Numbered from the stretch's first letter, positions 21,386 to 33,836 are shown. The stretch: 64,000 nt of DNA from Pelobates cultripes (GCA_933207985.1 OW240920.1:127977628-128041627); one strand, 5' to 3'. Made by a program: numbers and translations. Notes: a model not told the origin generated them from the letters alone.

Positions 21386-23430
21386 AGTGACACTATAGTC
21401 ACTAAAACAACTTTAGCTTAATGAAGCAGTTTCAGTGTATATAGATCATGCCTCTGAAATATCACTGCTCATTTCACTGCCATTTTAAAGTTTTTAATCT
21501 CCTGCTCTGTAAATTGAACTTTAATTACATACAGAAGGCTCCTGCAGTGTCTAGGCAGCTATTAAAAGAGCAGGAGATGGGGCGAGGTCTGACTCGCAAG
21601 CTGGCCAGATGTGTTTCTGTGAGCTCCTGCCAGAACAAGTTCTCAATCAACCAAACTCTCATTTAATAGTGGCATAAAGCTCAGAATTAAATACAACAGG
21701 CACCCCAAAAGCAGGGATTCCAGGGATCCCACACTTTCGCTCCTGGAAGCTTAATCTACCTTCTGGCCTTGTGACCTACCAGGACTGCGAGCCAGACGGT
21801 GGGTGGAGGCGGCCAATCCCTCGCATGACACCACGCTTTCCGAAGTACAGCCACAATTACCCTGTTACCCCCCCTGTTCAGACCGTGGGGGTTATCCCGG
21901 TCCCCACTGGGCACTAGTCTATACCCACATGAATAGCCTGCAATCAACCAAGGCTCAGACCGCGTGGCAGTTACAAGATGGCCGCCATGCAGAAGCCCTC
22001 ACTGCAGACAACCAAACTTAGAGACCCTGGACTGGATGTGGAGCTTTGAGGCCAGATTTGAAAAGCTCTGCCAAGATTTCTGGACCCGCACAGCAAGCAG
22101 CTCCAAAACGCTTATCTCACCTGTCCAAATCCATCGCAGAAAGCAGAGGCCTGTCACGACAACACTGCCCCATCCCTACGTACGGCAAAGCAAGGTCACG
22201 ACAAGACCTGCTAGGAACCCTGATACAGAGCCAAAGGAGGGAATGCGGAGGCAGGTGCCTCCAACATGGCCATGTCGCCGAAAGCCCAGTCATCCTGTAA
22301 GGTACAACCTGCATAAGACTCTGAATGGCATGAAAAGTCCCGGTGCAAACCTTTCACGGCCTCACATGGCTCCTACCCAGCGCGCTAGGAGGTCTCCGGC
22401 ACAGGCCCGCAACGACACAACACCTCCGAGAACCTACCTTCCCACTTCACAGCAGTACCTCAGTGTGGCAATATGGAGAGAGTCGACCCCATGCTCACAA
22501 GCCACTAGGTCGCCTGTTACACACCTATGCTCTCCGAATACGAACATTAGGAGGCCCTGGCCCGGCACTTGGACTATGCCCTTATACCGCTAGTATGGCA
22601 TGGGAGCGCACCTACACCAGTGGATGGTGGCTCCCTCACATGCAGAAGGGTGGACACATATCTTCCAGTGTTAATAGCCTGCCAGCACTGGGCATTGGCT
22701 AAGCAAACCCACACAGTCCCTCTAACGCAACGTTTAGTTTAAGTGTGTTATAGGATTGTTGTGTGGCTCTAATATATGCAATAACTCTAATGACTTGGCG
22801 ATAATCTTGATAACTTTAAAGACTCCTATATGATTCGACTCAGAGGAGAAACCCAGTGGTTATTATACTCTATCTGGCAATACTCGATCTTATGTTATTC
22901 TGTTTTCCTGTCTAAGCTCCTTTCTGCTTTTCATAATACGCCTCTTAATGCCGGCTCACGCGACCCTTTCATACTAATCATACTTTACCATATTATGGCA
23001 TGTCTAACAGCATCCTTTAAACCTTGCTTGACCCATCGTATACAAAAATGTGCAATAACTCTGTAACCCATGACCATATTCTACTAAGTTTGATATTGAA
23101 GAGTTTGCAATAGCTGTCGTGGCATTACAAGCTTGTTCATACTTGCACGTCAAAAATAAAGAATTAAATAAAACTACAAAAGAGCAGGAGATTAATTCTA
23201 AATTAAACAGAATTTGCAATAAAGGAAGTGTAAACATTAGATGACTCTTTGCAGGAAGTGTTTAGGAAGACTGTGTATGTCCCATGCAGGGAGGTGTTGC
23301 TAGGGCTGCATATACAAAGTGATTTAACTCCTAAATGGCAGAGCATTGAGCAGTGAGACTGCAGTGGCATGATCTATACACCAAAACTGCTCCATTAAAA
23401 TAAAGTTGTTTTGGTGACTATAGTGTCCCT
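21386..23430 (+). mobile_element. T2-like MITE split by a retroposon
   Basis: TTAA at 21382-21385 and 23431-23434. Termini are AGTGACACTATAGTCAC and the complement of AGGGACACTATAGTCACC. The flanks 21386-21578 and 23193-23430 match the uninterrupted element at 31147-31691 (for example TAATGAAGCAGTTT, GCAGGGAGGTGT). The intervening 1.6 kb is a later retroposon. Confidence 0.85.
21579..23177 (+). mobile_element. Non-autonomous retroposon, copy B, with 15-bp target duplication
   Basis: A perfect direct repeat AAAAGAGCAGGAGAT flanks the element (21564-21578 and 23178-23192). The right end is A-rich (AAAAATAAAGAATTAAATAA). Together these show target-primed insertion by a LINE-type machinery. The left end GGGGCGAGGTCTGACTCGCAAGC matches copy A at 17305. 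No reverse transcriptase or L1 ORF1 is recognisable. The longest frame, about 209 residues at 21964-22593, has no domain I know. Confidence 0.85.
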
Positions 23431-23487
23431 TTAACCACGAAGGCTCTGGTTGCTTTAGACATGATTGTTCGTCTGCAGACTTCTTAA

Positions 23488-24434
23488 AGGACCACTATAG
23501 TGCCAGGAAAACATACTACCACCTCAGGGTCCCCCTCCCGCCGGGCTCTGGGGAGAGGAAAGGGGTTAAACTTACCTTTTTTCCAGCTCCGGGCGGGGCG
23601 CTCTCCTCCTCCTCTCCGCCTCCGATTCTCCTCTTCGGCTAAATGCGCATGCGCGGCAGGAGCTGCGCGCGCATTCAGCCAGTTTCATAGGAAAGCATTC
23701 ATAATGCTTTCCTATGGACGCTTGCGTCTTCTCACTGTGATTTTCACAGTGAGAAGCACGCAAACGCCTCTAGCGGCTGTCAATGAGACAGCCACCAGAG
23801 GCTTTAGAGGTTGGATTAACCCATTTATAAACATAGCAGTTTCTTTGAAACTGCTATGTTTATAAAAAAAAAGTGTTAATCCTAGAGAGACCTGGCACCC
23901 AGACCACTTCACTAAAGGACCACTATAGTGCCAGGAAAACATACTCGTTTTCCTGGCACTATAGTGCCCTGAGGGTGCCCCCACCCTCAGGGTCCCCCTC
24001 CTGCCCGGCTCTGGAAACGGGAAAGGGGTTTAAACTTACCTTTTTCCAGCGCTGGGCGGGGAGCTCTCCTCCTCCGTTCCGCCCCGTCGGCTGAATGCGC
24101 ACACGCGGCAAGAGCTGCGCGAGCATTCAGCCGGTCGCATAGGAAAGCATTTACAATGCTTTCCTATGGACGCTGGCGTGCTCTCACTGTGAAAATCAAA
24201 GTGAGCAGCACACAAGCGCTTCTAGTGGCTGTCAATAAGACAGCCACTAGAGGATTAGGGGGAAGGCTTAACCCATTAATAAACATAGCAGTTTCTCTGA
24301 AACTGCTATGTTTATTAAAAAATGGGTTAACCCTAGCTGGACCTGGCACCCAGACCACTTCATTAAGCTGAAGTGGTCTGGGTGCCTAGAGTGGTCCTTT
24401 AAGCTGAAGTGGTCTGGGTGCCTGGAGTGGTCCT
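23488..24434 (+). mobile_element. T2-like MITE (outer copy) interrupted by a relative
   Basis: TTAA at 23484-23487 and 24435-24438, with AGGACCACTATAG and the complement of AGGACCACTCCAG at the ends. It belongs to the same subfamily as the env MITE at 9634. It is interrupted at its own internal CACTTCATTAAGCTGAAGTG palindrome by the inner copy. Confidence 0.85.
23916..24398 (+). mobile_element. T2-like MITE (inner copy), inserted into its own kind
   Basis: 483 bp; AGGACCACTATAGTGCCAGG at the left, complement of AGGACCACTCTAGG at the right. It is flanked by CTAA (23912-23915, one base off TTAA) and TTAA (24399-24402). After it, GCTGAAGTGGTCTGGGTGCC completes the outer element's 3' terminus. 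Confidence 0.85.
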
Positions 24435-24438
24435 TTAA

Positions 24439-25204
24439 TAATCCTGTCGGTGGGACAGTACAGATTTTGGACCCTGTCCCTCTGTCCGTCTGCGTTTGTT
24501 CCCTGATGTCCTGCTTGTTTAAACAAGAGGGAACTGTCCCCACAAAGCAAAGTGCCAGTGCTAAGGAACGGGGCTGAACGCCATGCCAGACAGCAAATCC
24601 AGGGCGTTGGGAGGCACGATAATGCAAAACAAGCAACTTATATGATTAGTTATGGCTGACTAGCAAACTTCAAAGCTCTCTGTGCTCAGCCTCAGTATAA
24701 CTTGGAACTAATTAATACTATTTTTCATTTTATTTTAACATCAACTACATGTTATTTAAATTATATAATAAATGTTACGTTTGAGTATATTCTTAGAACC
24801 CTTATGTATCTGTTTTGATTGAGTTGGAGTATCAGTGAAATTCTAGTGCAGTCATTATGATATGTTCATACTTTCTACAAAAGGAGAAATGCAGACTTTT
24901 TTTATAGGACACAATTCTAAAACTGTCAATCAGCAGGAACATTCTAGTGGATTCTAGAACTTTACTGCAGATTTGCTCTGTGTAATAACCCTCATTGAAG
25001 ATAAAATCCTCTCAGATTATACAGTGCAGTAAGGCTCCAACTAGCCATCGATCCACTCTAGTATTTTCAGTGTTTGTGTAATTTAACTGAAATGGGAGGG
25101 GGAACAAATATTCCACATTAACATGGAGAGGAAATGCATTATTGAGGGAAGGACTTCACACATGCTCTGTCCCAGCAAAGGAAGGGAGGTAGGTAAACAC
25201 ATGG
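24439..25204. other. Unassigned sequence left of the minisatellite
   Basis: No coding or repeat structure recognised; ordinary AT-rich DNA. Confidence 0.5.
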
Positions 25205-28200
25205 TGTTAGTGGTAAATTAGCTGTGAATACAGGCTGGTAGTGAGCTCTGTGAATCCCAGCTGTGAAATGCTGGTAGTGAGCAATGGTGAGGTAGTGTAA
25301 GTGACATATGGTGTTAGTGGTGAATTAGCTGTGAATACAGGCTGGTAGTGAGCACATGGTGTTAGTGGTGAATTAGCTGTGAATACAGGCTGGTAGGGAG
25401 CACATGGTGTTAGTGGTGAATTAGCTGTGATTCTATGCTTGTAGTGAGCACATGGTGTTAGTGGTGAATTAGCTGTGAATACAGACTGGTAGTGAGCACA
25501 TGGTGTTAGTGGTGAATTAGCTGTGAATACAGACTGGTAGTGAGCACATGGTCTTGGTGGTGAATTAGCTGTGAATACAGGCTGGTAGTGAGCACATGGT
25601 CTTGGTGGTGAATTAGCTGTGAATACAGGCTGGTAGTGAGCACATGGAGTTAGTGGTGAATTAGCTGTGAATACAGGCTGGTAGTGAGCACATGGTGTAA
25701 GTGGTGAATTAGCCATGAATCCATGCTGGTAGTGAGCACATGGTGTTAGTGGTGAATTAGCTGTGAATCCATGCTGGTAGTGAGCACATGGTGTTAGTGG
25801 TGAATTAGCTGTGAATACATGCTGGTAGTGAGCACATGGTGTTAGTGGTAAATTAGCTGTGAATACAGGCTGGTAGTGAGCACATGGAGTTAGTGGTGAA
25901 TTAGCTGTGAATACAGACTGGTAGTGAGCACTCGGAGTTAGTGGTGAATTAGCCATGAATCCAGGCTGGTAGTGAGCACATGGTGTTAGTGGTGAATTAG
26001 CTGAATACATGCTGGTAGTGAGCACATGGTGTTAGTGGTGAATTAGCTGTGAATCCAGGCTGATAGTGAGCACATGGTGTTAGTGGTGAATTAGCTGAAT
26101 ACATGCTGGTAGTGAGCACATGGTGTTAGTGGTGAATTAGCTGTGAATACAGGCTGGTAGGGAGCACATGGTGTTAGTGGTGAATTAGCTGTGAATGTGA
26201 GCTAGTGGTGAATTAGCTGTGAATGCTGGTAGTGAGCACATGGTGTTAGTGGTGAATTAGCTGTGAATACAGGCTGGTAGTGAGCACTCGGAGTTAGTGG
26301 TGAATTAGCTGTGAATACAGACTGGTAGTGAGCACATGGTGTTAGTGGTGAATTTCCCGTGAACACATGCTGGTAGTGAGCACATGGAGTTAGTGGTAAG
26401 TAAGATGTGAATCCATGCTGGTAGTGAGCACATGGTGTTAGTGGTGAATTAGCTGTGAATCCAGGCTGGTAGTGAGCACATGGTGTAAGTGGTGAATTAG
26501 CCATGAATCCATGCTGGTAGTGAGCACATGGTGTTAGTGGTGAATTAGCTGTGAATACATGCTGGTAGGGAGCACATGGAGTTAGTGGTGAATTAGCTGT
26601 GAATACAGGCTGGTAGTGAGCACATGGAGTTAGTGGTGAATTAGCTGTGAATACAAGCTGGTAGTGAGCACGTGATGTTAGTGGTGAATTAGCCATGAAT
26701 CCATGCTGGTAGTGAGCACATGGTGTTAGTGGTGAATTACCTGTGAATCCAGGCTGGTAGTGAGCACATGGTGTTAGTGGTGAATTAGCTGAATACATGC
26801 TGGTAGTGAGCACATGGTGTTAGTGGTGAATTAGCTGTGAATCCAGGCTGATAGTGAGCACATGGTGTTAGTGGTGAATTAGCTGAATACATGCTGGTAG
26901 TGAGCACATGGTGTTAGTGGTGAATTAGCTGTGAATACAGGCTGGTAGGGAGCACATGGTGTTAGTGGTGAATTAGCTGTGATTCTATGCTTGTAGTGAG
27001 CACATGGTGTTAGTGGTGAATTAGCTGTGAATACAGACTGGTAGTGAGCACATGGTGTTAGTGGTGAATTAGCTGTGAATACAGACTGGTAGTGAGCACA
27101 TGGTGTTAGTGGTAAATTAGCTGTGAATACAGGCTGGTAGTGAGCACTCGGAGTTAGTGGTGAATTAGCTGTGAATACAGACTGGTAGTGAGCACATGGT
27201 GTTAGTGGTGAATTTCCCGTGAACACATGCTGGTAGTGAGCACATGGAGTTAGTGGTAAGTAAGATGTGAATCCATGCTGGTAGTGAGCACATGGTGTTA
27301 GTGGTGAATTAGCTGTGAATCCAGGCTGGTAGTGAGCACATGGTGTAAGTGGTGAATTAGCCATGAATCCATGCTGGTAGTGAGCACATGGTGTTAGTGG
27401 TGAATTAGCTGTGAATACATGCTGGTAGGGAGCACATGGAGTTAGTGGTGAATTAGCTGTGAATACAGGCTGGTAGTGAGCACATGGAGTTAGTGGTGAA
27501 TTAGCTGTGAATACAAGCTGGTAGTGAGCACGTGATGTTAGTGGTGAATTAGCCATGAATCCATGCTGGTAGTGAGCACATGGTGTTAGTGGTGAATTAC
27601 CTGTGAATCCAGGCTGGTAGTGAGCACATGGTGTTAGTGGTGAATTAGCTGAATACATGCTGGTAGTGAGCACATGGTGTTAGTGGTGAATTAGCTGTGA
27701 ATACAGGCTGGTAGTGAGCACATGGTCTTGGTGGTGAATTAGCTGTGAATACAGGCTGGTAGTGAGCACATGGTCTTGGTGGTGAATTAGCTGTGAATAC
27801 AGGCTGGTAGTGAGCACATGGAGTTAGTGGTGAATTAGCTGTGAATACAGGCTGGTAGTGAGCACGTGATGTTAGTGGTGAATTAGCCATGAATCCAGGC
27901 TGGTAGTGAGCACATGGTGTTAGTGGTGAATTAGCTGAATACATGCTGGTAGTGAGCACATGGTGTTAGTGGTGAATTAGCTGTGAATACAGGCTTGTTG
28001 TGAGCACATGGAGTTAGTGGTGAATTAGCTGTGAATACAGGCTTGTAGTGAGCACATGGTGTTAGTGGTGAATTAGCTGTGAATACAGGCTTGTAGTGAG
28101 CACATGGTGTTAGTGGTGAATTAGCTGTGAATACAGGCTTGTAGTGAGCACATGGTGTTAGTGGTGAATTAGCTGTGAATACAGGCTTGTAGTGAGCACA

Positions 28201-29121
28201 TGGTGCTAGTGGTGAATTAGCTGTGAATACATGCTGGTAGTGAGCACATGGTGCTAGTGGTGAATTAGCTGTGAATACAGACTGGTAGTGAGCACATGGT
28301 GTTAGTGGTGAATTAGCTGTGAATACATGCTGGTAGTGAGCACATGGTGTTAGTGGTAAATTAGCTGTGAATACAGGCTGGTAGTGAGCACTCGGAGTTA
28401 GTGGTGAATTAGCTGTGAATACAGACTGGTAGTGAGCACATGGTGTTAGTGGTGAATTTCCCGTGAACACATGCTGGTAGTGAGCACATGGAGTTAGTGG
28501 TAAGTAAGATGTGAATCCATGCTGGTAGTGAGCACATGGTGTTAGTGGTGAATTAGCTGTGAATCCAGGCTGGTAGTGAGCACATGGTGTAAGTGGTGAA
28601 TTAGCCATGAATCCATGCTGGTAGTGAGCACATGGTGTTAGTGGTGAATTAGCTGTGAATACATGCTGGTAGGGAGCACATGGAGTTAGTGGTGAATTAG
28701 CTGTGAATACAGGCTGGTAGTGAGCACATGGAGTTAGTGGTGAATTAGCTGTGAATACAAGCTGGTAGTGAGCACGTGATGTTAGTGGTGAATTAGCCAT
28801 GAATCCATGCTGGTAGTGAGCACATGGTGTTAGTGGTGAATTACCTGTGAATCCAGGCTGGTAGTGAGCACATGGTGTTAGTGGTGAATTAGCTGAATAC
28901 ATGCTGGTAGTGAGCACATGGTGTTAGTGGTGAATTAGCTGTGAATCCAGGCTGGTAGTGAGCACATGGTGTTAGTGGTGAATTAGCTGAATACATGCTG
29001 GTAGTGAGCACATGGTGTTAGTGGTGAATTAGCTGTGAATACAGGCTTGTTGTGAGCACATGGAGTTAGTGGTGAATTAGCTGTGAATACAGGCTGGTAG
29101 TGAGCACATGGTGTTAGTGGT
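25205..29121. repeat. 48-bp minisatellite, about 81 units, with higher-order duplications
   Basis: The unit reads TGGTAGTGAGCACATGGTGT / TAGTGGTGAATTAGCTGTGA / ATACAGGC (48 bp). Because 48 is divisible by three, long minus-strand open frames appear (up to 328 codons), repeating a 16-residue motif such as TANSPLTPCAHYQPVF. Scattered 46-bp units (GCTGAATAC in place of GCTGTGAATAC) shift the frame and end these runs. Rare variants recur together: CACTCGGAGTTAG, then AATTTCCCGTGAACAC, then AAGTAAGATGTGAATCC. They appear in three nearly identical blocks starting near 26281, 27141 and 28385. I see no start context or splice sites supporting translation. Confidence 0.95.
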
Positions 29122-31074
29122 GATTATGTGATTACTGATGAGAACACGTGTTAGTTCGAAACACTCTGCAGTTCAGATAGTTCTCCAATTTAGGCTGGTT
29201 TTATTAAAGGGTTACTTCAAGCACCATCACCATTTTAGTGATTTGAAGTGGTCATTGTGACTGGAGTGGTTATGGTGCGTTTCGCTATGAAACGCAGCAC
29301 ATTCAAAGGCAGCATCATTGTGGCATCATTAGCTAGCCTGGTACTAGTAGCTAATGTGAATTCTGTGCATATGAGACGTCAGTGCGCACAGCACGCTGGT
29401 AACAGATGTCCAATGGAGGTACAGCTCCTCCCTGTCACCTATGTCCTCCTTTCATCCGTCTCCTCTGACTTCTTTTTCCATTCAGCTAATGACATTGGCA
29501 GAAAAAGATTAGGCTGCGGGGAGAACATGGCCTCAGTGCTGGACCACATGTAAGCCCAAACTTTATTTTATTTAAGATTTTTAATTAAGGGCGGGGGCGG
29601 GGGGGACCGACCAGTACAGAAAGGGTTACTTTAACCATCAATAGAGTTTTATGAAACTCAAAATATAATTAAAATCAGACACCAGTCATAATCTAATTTC
29701 ACAGTAATACAGTCTGGGCCCCTAGACATCTCTACAGAAACTAGGAATAGCGGGTGTGTTAGGAGTACTTTATTATTTTACAATCATCTTCCAGATCAGT
29801 ATTAGTAAGAGGGGAAAAACAAAGTATAAACTTGTTTCATATTCTACATTGATTGCTCTAATCTCATGACCAATACAGTGTGCTGTAGTGGTTATGGTGC
29901 CAGGAGTGCCCTGGCGCTGTCCCAGAAGTATAAGTCAAACTGTTTTTCGAATGGTTCGCTAGTTACCTGGGTACTGCCAGTACCACGGTTTATCCCTGTT
30001 CACAGATATAATTAAAGCACAACTGCTCACTTCCAGATTAGTGACATCAGTGCTGCACGTGGACGACATTTATTGGTGGAGATATCTCAGAGCAATCTGG
30101 TGCTTGTCTTGGAGAAGCAATGGGGCCCTATAGTGTATGTGCTGAGAGAAGCACTGAATCTAATGCCTACAACCCTCCTGGCTGTCTTATTAGCAGCTTA
30201 TTTGTCAAAGGGCAAACTCCTCTTGGAATTGGCAAGCTTATAAAATAAGACAAAGTGGGCACTCTAGTAAACCCAACGGTACCAGAGAAAACTGAAAGAG
30301 GGAAAAAAACAAACTATGATCCCCTTGCCACTTTTCCATGCTCTCTCGAATCTGTAACGATTTAACCTGCAGAATTTTTTAATTGAGCAATGCTTTCCTT
30401 TGAGGAAATCCTAATGCTACCCAAGTTCAGTGCTGGACCCAGGTAAGTGACAGAAGGAGGTTATTAATCCCCTTGATGGTGGGTTCTTGACAGAGGGGGA
30501 AGCTATAGTGCCAGGAAACCGAGTTTGTTTCCCTTGAAAGATGCCAATTCTTGTTCTCATTAGCCATTTCAAGTGATTGATAATTGTAAAAAGCAAGACA
30601 TGGAGGCAGGCAAGACATGGAGGCAGAATCGGTTCGAAGCTGGGCCATTTGCAACATTTTGCAAAGTTAGATGATTTCAGTGAAAGTCTAGCGCAGTGTT
30701 AAAAGGTTTGTCATATAGAATCTATCCATACTATACAGTGCTGCTATAAAACTAGAGCTTATTTGAGTGGTTATGGTGTCGAGTTTTGAGATGCAATATA
30801 CTTCTGCCTGGCGCCATTCCAATTCATATCATGGATTTGAGCAGTGACTGGTTGAGAGCGCTAAGCTGACATTCTGTCTGTTGCTGCCCCTTACCTGGTA
30901 TGGTGTGAAACCTCTGCCATTTTGTCATTGGAGGCCAGGCTGCCAGGGACTGGGCATTTCTGGTAATAGTGAGTAAACCGTTTCGCAGTAACGCAGGACC
31001 TGGTACCCACAGATTCCAGGCACCATAAAAATAACAAAATAGTTTGAAGTGGTTATGGTGCCACCAATGTTCCT
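29122..31074. other. Non-coding sequence with degenerate T2-like MITE ends
   Basis: No gene recognised. Motifs such as GTGGTTATGGTGCC (about 29890, 30770, 31050) and TTAAAGGGTTACTTCAAGC (29207) resemble ends of old TTAA-type MITEs, but I could not pair them into complete elements. Confidence 0.45.
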
Positions 31075-31078
31075 TTAA

Positions 31079-31150
31079 CCCCTTAAGGACACATGACATG
31101 TGTGACATGTCATGATTCCCTTTTATTCCAGAAGTTTGGTCCTTAAGGGG
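31079..31150. mobile_element. Short palindromic MITE (piggyBac-like ends)
   Basis: 72 bp after TTAA (31075-31078), with ends CCCCTTAAGGAC and GGTCCTTAAGGGG as inverted repeats and an internal ACATGACATGTGTGACATGT palindrome. CCC after TTAA is piggyBac-like. The right TTAA is shared with or lost to the next MITE. Confidence 0.55.
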
Positions 31151-31691
31151 CACTATAGTCACCTAAATTACTGTAGCTAAATAAAGCAGTTTTAGTGTAT
31201 AGGTCATTCCCCTGCAATTTCACTGCTCAATTCACTGTCATTTAGGAGTTAAATCACTTTGTTTCTGTTTATGCAGCCCTAGCCACACCTCCCCTGGCTA
31301 TGATTGACAGAGCCTGCATGAAAAAAAAACTGGTTTCACTTTCAAACAGATGTAATTTACCTTAAATAATTGTATCTCAATCTCTAAATTGAACTTTAAT
31401 CACATACAGGAGGCTCTTGCAGGGTCTAGCAAGCTATTAACATAGCAGGGGATAAGAAAATCTTAATTAAACAGAACTTAGAATAAAGAAAGCCTAAATA
31501 GGGCTCTCTTTACAGGAAGTGTTTATGGAAGGCTGTGCAACTCACATGCAGGGAGGTGTGACCAGGGTTCATAAACAAAGGGATTTAACTCCTAGATGGC
31601 AGAGGATTGAGCAGTGAGGCTGCAGGGGCATGTTCTATACTCCAAAACTGCTTCATTAAGCTAAAGTTGTTCAGGTGACTATAGTGTCCCT
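31147..31691 (+). mobile_element. T2-like MITE, uninterrupted
   Basis: TTAA at 31143-31146 and 31692-31695. Termini are GGGGCACTATAGTCACC and the complement of AGGGACACTATAGTCACC. It is a full-length relative of the split copy at 21386-23430. Confidence 0.85.
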
Positions 31692-31951
31692 TTAAGTGCA
31701 ATATTTACTCATGGATGCACTCTAGGCAGGCACTGAATGCCACCTGTGACACATACAGTGTAATCTTTATCATTTAATGCATTATGTATTAGTGAACGCT
31801 AATGTGTATCTGGAAAAACTGACCAGGTTTTGATGTGTATTCCAAGCATGCTTTGGGAAACTGTGCATTAATTTCACTAAACTGAAAAACTTTTTATTGA
31901 ATAGGTCCTGGCACGAGTGATAGTACTGTGACGTCTCTCTTCTCTTGTTAG

Positions 31952-32121
31952 GAACACAACTTAAACCTGCAGGGTACAAGTCGTTTTATACATTTACCAA
32001 TATTGAAAAAAAAATGTCAGAACGCAGAGAACGAAGGCAAAAAAGAGGAAGAAGAGAAAAAAGAAAATATTTGGTTACTGTAGATCTGTCTCAACCAGAG
32101 AAAAACTCCCAGGCCAATAAA
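31952..32121 (+). CDS. P2X7-type cysteine-rich domain gene, exon 1 of the visible part
   Basis: The exon runs from a strong acceptor (pyrimidine tract, TTGTTAG at 31945-31951) to a donor AATAAA|GTAAGT (32121/32122). It encodes a lysine/arginine-rich segment; the ATG at 32014-32016 (MSERRERRQKRGRREKRKY) could be the start if this is the first coding exon. The donor is phase 0 and matches exon 2. The basic stretch suggests nuclear or nucleic-acid association, but that is a guess. Upstream of the ATG the frame also stays open to the acceptor, so an earlier exon is possible. Confidence 0.6.
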
Positions 32122-32588
32122 GTAAGTCTAACAGATGGAAAGGGTACGGGGTGGAAATTCAAATCTGTTCTATTTGTCATTTCTTTGCAATGTGAAATAT
32201 GTATAGTTTAATATTACCCAAACATCTCTCCATTTTTAAATAATTTATAATATCCTGCTGAAATTAGTGATCCCCACCGATAAAGGCTTAATCTATTCTC
32301 CTAGTGCACACCAGATATTTATTGTATAGACATCTATGCCAAGAGAATCAGGGGAACACTCCTACAAGCTCTGTATCTGCTGTGATTACTCCCAGAGAAA
32401 GCATCTTGGACTTTGTTTGGGGAATATAACATTGTAGCATATGGCTGTGCCCCACTTGGGGATATATTAGACAGGGGTGAACAGCTAGAGAGAGTTAGGG
32501 AGTGTTGCAGTTGTGTATATCTTATTTAGTATTTCGGTGTATCTCTGATCATTGTTATCTATTATGTATTTGTTACTTAATGATATAA
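32122..32588. other. Intron 1 of the P2X7-type gene, left part
   Basis: Non-coding; no motif beyond the donor site. Confidence 0.5.
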
Positions 32589-33146
32589 AGGAACACTTAT
32601 GTACTGTAGTGATGATGGTGCCAGAACTTCCCTGGCACTTTCCGAAATGCCCTCCCAATGCAAGTCAGCTGATCACTTCCCTACTCCGTGGATGCTCACC
32701 CAGAGTCCACTCCTTCAAAAAATTATTAAAAACCCACTTAATAAAAGCGTATCAATTAAACTGTTAATAGCTCCTGACTGATTCCTCTTCTGCAACTGTC
32801 ACTAGTCTAATACTATCCTTACCTTTTTTGTGTCATTTTACCTGACTCCCTCGAGCATGTAAGCTCATTGAGCAGGGCCCTTAACCCCTCTGTTCCTGTG
32901 CGTCCAATTTGTCTGGTTACAACTACATGTCTGTTAGTCCACCCACTGTAAAACGCTGCAGAATTTGTTGGCGCTATATAAATAGTAACATAATAATAAT
33001 AATCACGCTCAGCCATTGAGCTAAGCCCTGCATTGCAGAGAGCAGTGCCTGCAGATCCCAGGTAAGAAGTGAAACTATAACTACTCACATTGGGGAGGCT
33101 ATAGGGCACTCATGGCACCATAACCACTACAGCATGGAGTGTTCCT
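32589..33146 (+). mobile_element. T2-like MITE carrying an L2 3' end
   Basis: The left end AGGAACACTTATGTACTGTAG pairs with the right end (complement of AGGAACACTCCATGCTGTAG); TTAA is at 33147-33150 on the right, and ATAA replaces it on the left. The middle holds an unrelated LINE tail at about 32690-33004. Confidence 0.75.
32690..33004 (+). mobile_element. L2-type LINE 3' end
   Basis: It matches in reverse the 3' region of the LINE at 59258-59600: CTCCTTCAAAAAATTATT, GCGTATCAATTAAACTG, GCATGTAAGCTCATTGAGCA and TTGGCGCTATATAAATA, ending in an ATAATAATAAT tail. Confidence 0.85.
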
Positions 33147-33150
33147 TTAA

Positions 33151-33836
33151 AATGTAAATGTCATGACAGGCTCAATTTAAGTAAGCACCTTAATTTTCTG
33201 AGTCATTTCCTGTTTGAAGAGAGCTCTCCTGGGAAGTTGCAGACCGAGGGTTTTGCAAAAGTGTGAGTATCTTATTTTATTGTTGTTATTTTTAATGTAT
33301 TTTTTTTTTTGTGTATTTATTTTATTCATTAAATTAAAAAATAATGAGCCAACTTCAACCTGGTTTCTCAGTAGCTGGGGCCCTTATGAGGTCTAGAAAG
33401 ATGCATTGACATCTTTCCTTGGTATCACGACTTGGTGGATACAAACTGTCAAGAAACCAAGTTGATCTCCTGACCTGACCAACCCGTAAAGACAGTAGTG
33501 TCTCAAAATGAGCAGAACCCTAGAGAACACCCACTTTATTCCGTGTGGTCTATTAGGAGGAGCAGTAACTAGACACTGATCATATCCTGGCGCCCTTATT
33601 TACTATCACAATGGAAGCAGAGGAAGGAGATCTCTTCTTCTAAGACACATCCATATCTCCGTCTTATGCTGGCCACATGGAAATCTCTACTCAGAGTTCA
33701 CTGTTATCACTGTTACAGTCCATTTAAACTATATGTAATTATTCACTGTATGCAGGCAGTAATCAACCAGTTTGCCAATGGTCATATTTTCTCTAAATTA
33801 AAAAGATAACACATTATTTCCCTTTTTTGATTACAG
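33151..33836. other. Intron 1 of the P2X7-type gene, right part
   Basis: No further feature recognised. It ends with the acceptor pyrimidine tract before 33837. Confidence 0.5.

Noticed and set aside
25205..29121. CRISPR-like array
   Set aside because: Units are directly adjacent with no unique spacers, and the host is a eukaryote; it is a minisatellite.
29248..29553. 101-codon plus frame with a hydrophobic stretch
   Set aside because: Lies in MITE-like sequence next to the minisatellite, has no known domain and no splice support.
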